Made by a program: the position numbers and the translations under genes. A stretch of DNA of 9,824 nt, from positions 1 to 9,824 of the forward strand of contig CAZDAM010000112.1 in the NCBI GenBank assembly GCA_964503595.1, read 5' to 3'. The notes beneath the pieces are model-generated. The model saw nothing but the letters and a program-made list of their open reading frames with translations. It was not told the origin of the DNA and did no database searches. Shown one piece after another: positions 7,150 through 9,824 of the stretch (position 1 is its first letter; every line of letters begins with the position of its first letter). This DNA is from CAZDAM01 sp964503595 (GTDB taxonomy: Bacteria > Muiribacteriota > UBA6191).

Positions 7150-8266
7150 TCTGAAGAATCTGGCTTACGGCATCATCAATACTTTCTGTATCGACAACAA
7201 ATTCCGCAGGCCGGTACAGTCCCTTGTAGCGTACATCGTAGTAGTCCACCAGAAGAGATCGCAGAAGGGCACGGATCTGGTCCTGTTCCACCATGTTCTG
7301 CCAAGTCTGAAGCTGGGAACGTTCCACATAGGGTTTCAGGGAATCCAGACATTTGTGAATCAGGGGAATGCCCCGACCTTCTTCACCGACATAATCCTCA
7401 AAAATTCTCTGAACCCGCATCTCTGTTGAGCAGGTCAGTTCAATGGTGGGGGCGTTGAGCATGTTCTGGTAAAGCATGGGGGGGAGGTTGGCGGATCCGA
7501 CTCTGCGGCTTTCGCTTTCGGTAAGGAGTCCGTACTTCAGAGTTGGCAGAGGGTTCAAAAAGGCGTCCCGGTAAATACAGTCTTCAAAGCTTTTCTGGCT
7601 GACATGACGGATGGTACCTCTGAGCTGATAGGGGATTCGGCCAAAGGATGAGGCTGTGTTCTGGGCATATTCCTCAAGGTGCAGACAGGCCACCTGGCGG
7701 GAGAGGACATCCAGAACACGGGACTTCCCGCAGCCGGTGATTCCTTTCAGGATGGTAATCGCCGGGAATTCCTCCTGGTAGAGATGTCTGTAGACCCTCT
7801 GCCTCCAGGCCTTGTGCCCATCATCGATCTTTCTGACCTTCAGACCAGCTTCCACCAGACGCGCGGCGACGTAACGGGAGCGGCCCCCACCTCTCCAGCA
7901 GTAGATGAAGACCGGACGGGACTCCCGTCTCACCCTTTCCACCAGCCGGGGAATTTTGGGAGCCCCAAATTCCAGGGCCCGTTTGGTGGCAATTTCCGGG
8001 CTGACCTGCTTGTAAATCAGGCCGACTTCGTGTCGCTCTTCATTATTGAGGATGGGAAAAGAAATGGCGCCGGGAAGGTGGGAATCCTCAAATTCGGCTT
8101 CACTTCTGACATCAATCAGGAGGATGTTGCCCGGATTTCTCAGTTGGGGAAGAATTTCTTCAATGCCAATGGAGGGTACATTCCGGGGTGCAATGCTATC
8201 CAGAGTGGGTACATTCTGGGGGTTTTCCAGTTGGGCCCTGCTCAGGATTTCCTGATTTTTTGACAT
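7136..8266 (-). CDS. mnmH: tRNA 2-selenouridine synthase MnmH (SelU)
   Basis: MnmH replaces sulfur with selenium in 2-thiouridine at the wobble position (U34) of Lys, Glu and Gln tRNAs, using selenophosphate from SelD, through a geranylated intermediate. With the ATG at 8266 it has 376 residues (E. coli 364). The N-terminal rhodanese domain shows DVRSEAEFEDSHLPGAI (52-68), NNEERHEVGLIYKQ (74-87) and the active-site loop C123-WRGGGRS. The second half is a P-loop domain with GITGCGKS (175-182) and ESESRRVGSANLP (250-262), both family hallmarks. The frame stays open far upstream, antisense to tnaA, but similarity begins only near here. No ribosome binding site precedes the ATG; instead an extended -10 ends 6 nt before it. 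A GTG at 8287 with AGGA 6 nt upstream is the alternative start. It implies selenium use by the host; no selD is in the window. Confidence 0.93.
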   Translation of the reverse strand: MSKNQEILSRAQLENPQNVPTLDSIAPRNVPSIGIEEILPQLRNPGNILLIDVRSEAEFEDSHLPGAISFPILNNEERHEVGLIYKQVSPEIATKRALEFGAPKIPRLVERVRRESRPVFIYCWRGGGRSRYVAARLVEAGLKVRKIDDGHKAWRQRVYRHLYQEEFPAITILKGITGCGKSRVLDVLSRQVACLHLEEYAQNTASSFGRIPYQLRGTIRHVSQKSFEDCIYRDAFLNPLPTLKYGLLTESESRRVGSANLPPMLYQNMLNAPTIELTCSTEMRVQRIFEDYVGEEGRGIPLIHKCLDSLKPYVERSQLQTWQNMVEQDQIRALLRSLLVDYYDVRYKGLYRPAEFVVDTESIDDAVSQILQIMSR

Positions 8267-8272
8267 GGGGTA

Positions 8273-8281
8273 AGCATAGCA
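8273..8281 (-). promoter_or_regulatory. Extended -10 promoter element for mnmH
   Basis: Read on the minus strand, TGC TATGCT is an extended -10 (TGn plus a hexamer matching TATAAT at 4 of 6 positions). Six nucleotides (TACCCC) separate it from the ATG at 8266, which puts the expected transcript start on the A of the ATG. No good -35 is visible. If used, the mnmH mRNA would be leaderless and the GTG start at 8287 would lie outside the transcript. Confidence 0.4.
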
Positions 8282-8298
8282 TTTCACGGGAATTCCTG

Positions 8299-8307
8299 TG
8301 TTATCCT
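8299..8307 (+). promoter_or_regulatory. Extended -10 promoter element for tnaA
   Basis: TGT TATCCT is an extended -10 (TGn plus 4 of 6 matches to TATAAT). Seven nucleotides separate it from the tnaA ATG at 8315, so transcription would start at or one base before the start codon. The only -35-like sequences upstream are poor, and no Shine-Dalgarno sequence precedes the gene. Confidence 0.4.
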
Positions 8308-8314
8308 CGCGGGC

Positions 8315-9715
8315 ATGAAAACCATCATAGAGCCATTTCGCATCAAAAGTGTTGAACCTTTGAAAATGACGACTCCGGATCAGAGAAGGGAACTTCTCAG
8401 GGAAGCCCGTTATAACCTGTTTCTTCTGCCGTCCCAGGATGTCATGATTGATCTTCTGACGGACTCCGGAACCGGAGCCATGAGTTCCGAGCAGTGGGCT
8501 GCAACCATGCGCGGGGATGAATCCTATGCGGGTTCTCCCAGCTGGTACCGCTTTTTGGAGACCGCGAAGGAAATTCTGGGATATGAAGTGATCTTTCCGA
8601 CTCACCAGGGGCGGGCTTCTGAGCGTCTTCTTTTCTCCAGTCTTCTGAAGCCGGGAGATATTGTTCCTTCCAATACCCATTTTGATACCACAAGAGCAAA
8701 TATCGAGGCTTTGGGTGCTGAAGCCGTGGATCTGGTGATTGAGGAGGGTTTGAATCCGGCCCTGATTCACCCTTTCAAGGGAAATCTGGATCTGGTTCGC
8801 TTAAGGGAGCTTCTTGAGGAGTCCCGTGAGAATGGTCGCCGTGTTCCGTTTGTCATGTGCACGATCACAAATAACAGTGGGGGCGGCCAGCCGGTAGCCC
8901 TGGAGAATCTGAAAGGGATCCGGGATCTGGCTCGTGAGTTTGAGATTCCGTTTTTCCTGGATGCCTGCCGCTTTGCGGAAAATGCCTGGTTCATCAAGAC
9001 CAGAGAAGAAGGGCAGTCCGAACGTACTCCGATGGAAATCGCCCAGGAAATTTTCCGGCTCGCGGATGGATGTACGATTTCGGCCAAAAAAGACGGGATG
9101 GTCAATATTGGCGGCATCTTAGCCATGAACGATCAGAAGCTGGCCCAGGAAATCCAGAACCAGCTGATTCTCACGGAAGGCTTTCTGACCTATGGGGGGC
9201 TGGCAGGCCGGGATCTCGATTCCATGGCTGTTGGTCTTCGTGAGGTCCTTGAAGAAGACTATCTGCGCTATCGCATTGCCTCGACCGCATTCTTAGGTAA
9301 TCGTCTGCATGCGATGGGGGTTCCGGTTCTGATGCCTCCGGGGGGACATGCTGTCTATCTGGATGCAAAGGCTTTTCTTCCTCATATCGAGCCTCTGAAA
9401 CTTCCGGGGCAGTCCCTGGCCTGTGCCCTTTATCTTGAAGGTGGCATCCGTTCCTGTGAAATCGGAACCGTTATGTTTGGCTCAAAGGATCCGAAGACCG
9501 GAGCGGAAAGGCCTGCGAAAATGGAACTGGTGAGACTGGCGATTCCCCGAAGGACCTATACCCAGTCCCAGATTGAGTATGTTCTGGAGGCGATTGAAAA
9601 TGTTTACCGCCGCCGGGAAAGCATTCAGGGAATGACGATTGCCTGGCAGCCGCCTGCCTTGCGTCATTTCACGGCTCATTTTGCTCCTCTGGGAAGCCTT
9701 GGCGAAGGGAATTGA
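8315..9715 (+). CDS. tnaA: Tryptophanase (PLP-dependent beta-eliminating lyase)
   Basis: Tryptophanase cleaves L-tryptophan to indole, pyruvate and ammonia. The 466 residues match the family length, and similarity runs from EPFRIKSVEP (6-15) to LRHFTAHF (449-456), fixing the ATG at 8315. Landmarks: IDLLTDSGTGAM (45-56), RGDESYAGS (66-74), PTHQGRASE (95-103), ITNNSGGGQPV (184-194), D216 and R219 in the PLP pocket, SAKKDGMVNIGG (256-267) with PLP-binding Lys259, and IPRRTYT (410-416) with the carboxylate-binding Arg. The sister enzyme tyrosine phenol-lyase has Thr and Arg where this protein has D124 (HFDTT) and I383 (SCEIG). Both match tryptophanase, although much of the rest resembles the lyase, as in non-enteric tryptophanases. 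No tnaC-type leader peptide fits in the 48 bp between the divergent starts, and no tnaB permease follows. Specificity is inferred from the two residues. Confidence 0.88.
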   Translation: MKTIIEPFRIKSVEPLKMTTPDQRRELLREARYNLFLLPSQDVMIDLLTDSGTGAMSSEQWAATMRGDESYAGSPSWYRFLETAKEILGYEVIFPTHQGRASERLLFSSLLKPGDIVPSNTHFDTTRANIEALGAEAVDLVIEEGLNPALIHPFKGNLDLVRLRELLEESRENGRRVPFVMCTITNNSGGGQPVALENLKGIRDLAREFEIPFFLDACRFAENAWFIKTREEGQSERTPMEIAQEIFRLADGCTISAKKDGMVNIGGILAMNDQKLAQEIQNQLILTEGFLTYGGLAGRDLDSMAVGLREVLEEDYLRYRIASTAFLGNRLHAMGVPVLMPPGGHAVYLDAKAFLPHIEPLKLPGQSLACALYLEGGIRSCEIGTVMFGSKDPKTGAERPAKMELVRLAIPRRTYTQSQIEYVLEAIENVYRRRESIQGMTIAWQPPALRHFTAHFAPLGSLGEGN

Positions 9716-9734
9716 AAATAAATTAAAAAAGTTC
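9714..9734 (+). promoter_or_regulatory. AT-rich tract resembling an UP element
   Basis: Nearly every base from the tnaA stop to the -35 hexamer is A or T, including an A6 run at 9725-9730. This position and composition fit the UP element bound by the RNA polymerase alpha C-terminal domain at strong promoters. No tnaA terminator hairpin is visible here. Confidence 0.4.
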
Positions 9735-9763
9735 TTGCGCTGAAATTGATTTGAAGGTACTAT
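9735..9763 (+). promoter_or_regulatory. Sigma70-type promoter, probably of a stable RNA operon
   Basis: TTGCGC (-35, 9735-9740) and TACTAT (-10, 9758-9763) are separated by exactly 17 bp. The AT-rich tract directly upstream and the predicted start near 9770 make this the best promoter in the window. It points out of the right edge. Confidence 0.6.
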
Positions 9764-9824
9764 CAGCACCTCTCGAAAACGAGGCGGCGGTAAGCGCGGC
9801 GGAGAATTCGAGGGAGAGAGTCCT
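9764..9824 (+). other. Start of an untranslated leader running off the window
   Basis: After the promoter comes a small hairpin, CTCG-AAAA-CGAG (9772-9783), then GC-rich sequence with no convincing start codon. A purine-rich stretch (9810-9820) could be a ribosome binding site for a gene just outside. The strong promoter, hairpin and GC-rich leader fit the 5' end of a precursor rRNA or tRNA transcript, but no mature RNA sequence or boxA is visible. RNase P RNA was considered and not supported. Confidence 0.35.

Noticed and set aside
7679..8263. Plus-strand open frame of 194 codons inside mnmH
   Set aside because: It is antisense to conserved rhodanese and P-loop coding sequence, with no domain of its own.
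8267..8770. Upstream extension of the mnmH frame giving a 544-residue protein
   Set aside because: The extra segment is antisense to the well conserved 5' half of tnaA, and its translation resembles nothing in the MnmH family. It is a chance open frame.
8315..9715. Tyrosine phenol-lyase (tpl) as the identity of the lyase
   Set aside because: D124 and I383 match tryptophanase at the two positions where the phenol-lyase needs Thr and Arg.
9764..9824. Possible 5' end of RNase P RNA, because GAGAGAGTCC resembles the conserved GAGGAAAGTCC
   Set aside because: The match breaks at bases that are nearly invariant in that RNA, and the following base is wrong (T instead of GGGC).
1..9824. Mobile elements, CRISPR arrays, defence genes, attachment sites or tRNA genes
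   Set aside because: I saw no repeat array, transposase or integrase motif, inverted terminal repeat or tRNA cloverleaf. The window is filled by eight housekeeping or metabolic genes.

Overview
The window carries eight protein-coding genes packed at close to 100% density. The organism is a Gram-negative-type bacterium of moderate GC content. The main taxonomic clue is MurE, which has the DNPR signature of the meso-diaminopimelate-adding enzyme. The gene order, the frequent TTG/GTG starts and several divergent Mur-ligase motifs do not look like a standard enterobacterium. I cannot name the phylum from this sequence.

Positions 1-150 form a leader without a convincing gene. Positions 151-7149 are one plus-strand operon, the 5' part of a division and cell wall (dcw) cluster: ftsL, rsmH, ftsI, murE, murF, mraY. 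Every junction overlaps (4, 14, 4, 19 and 13 nt), so translation is probably coupled throughout. RsmH methylates 16S rRNA. FtsL and FtsI belong to the septal peptidoglycan synthesis complex. MurE and MurF build UDP-MurNAc-pentapeptide in the cytoplasm, and MraY moves it onto the lipid carrier as lipid I. The cluster differs from the usual layout in three ways: ftsL precedes rsmH, no mraZ is recognisable in the 150 bases upstream, and the run ends at mraY instead of continuing to murD/ftsW/murG/murC/ftsQAZ.

Positions 7136-8266 on the minus strand encode a tRNA 2-selenouridine synthase (MnmH/SelU), whose 3' end overlaps the mraY 3' end by 14 bp. Divergent from it, 8315-9715 on the plus strand encodes a PLP-dependent tryptophanase. 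Only 48 bp separate the two start codons. Each gene has an extended -10 promoter element placed so that transcription would begin at or next to the start codon, which suggests leaderless mRNAs. From 9716 to the end there is an AT-rich stretch and a good sigma70-type promoter with a 17-bp spacer, followed by a GC-rich start of a transcript that runs off the window. It looks like a stable-RNA (rRNA or tRNA) leader.

The region is mostly housekeeping, and I see no mobile element, CRISPR array, defence system or other clearly new system. The points most worth a second look are the altered HNxxN motif of MurF, the degenerate N-terminal domain of MurE, the rearranged and cut-off dcw cluster, the paired leaderless promoters, and the strong promoter at the right edge.
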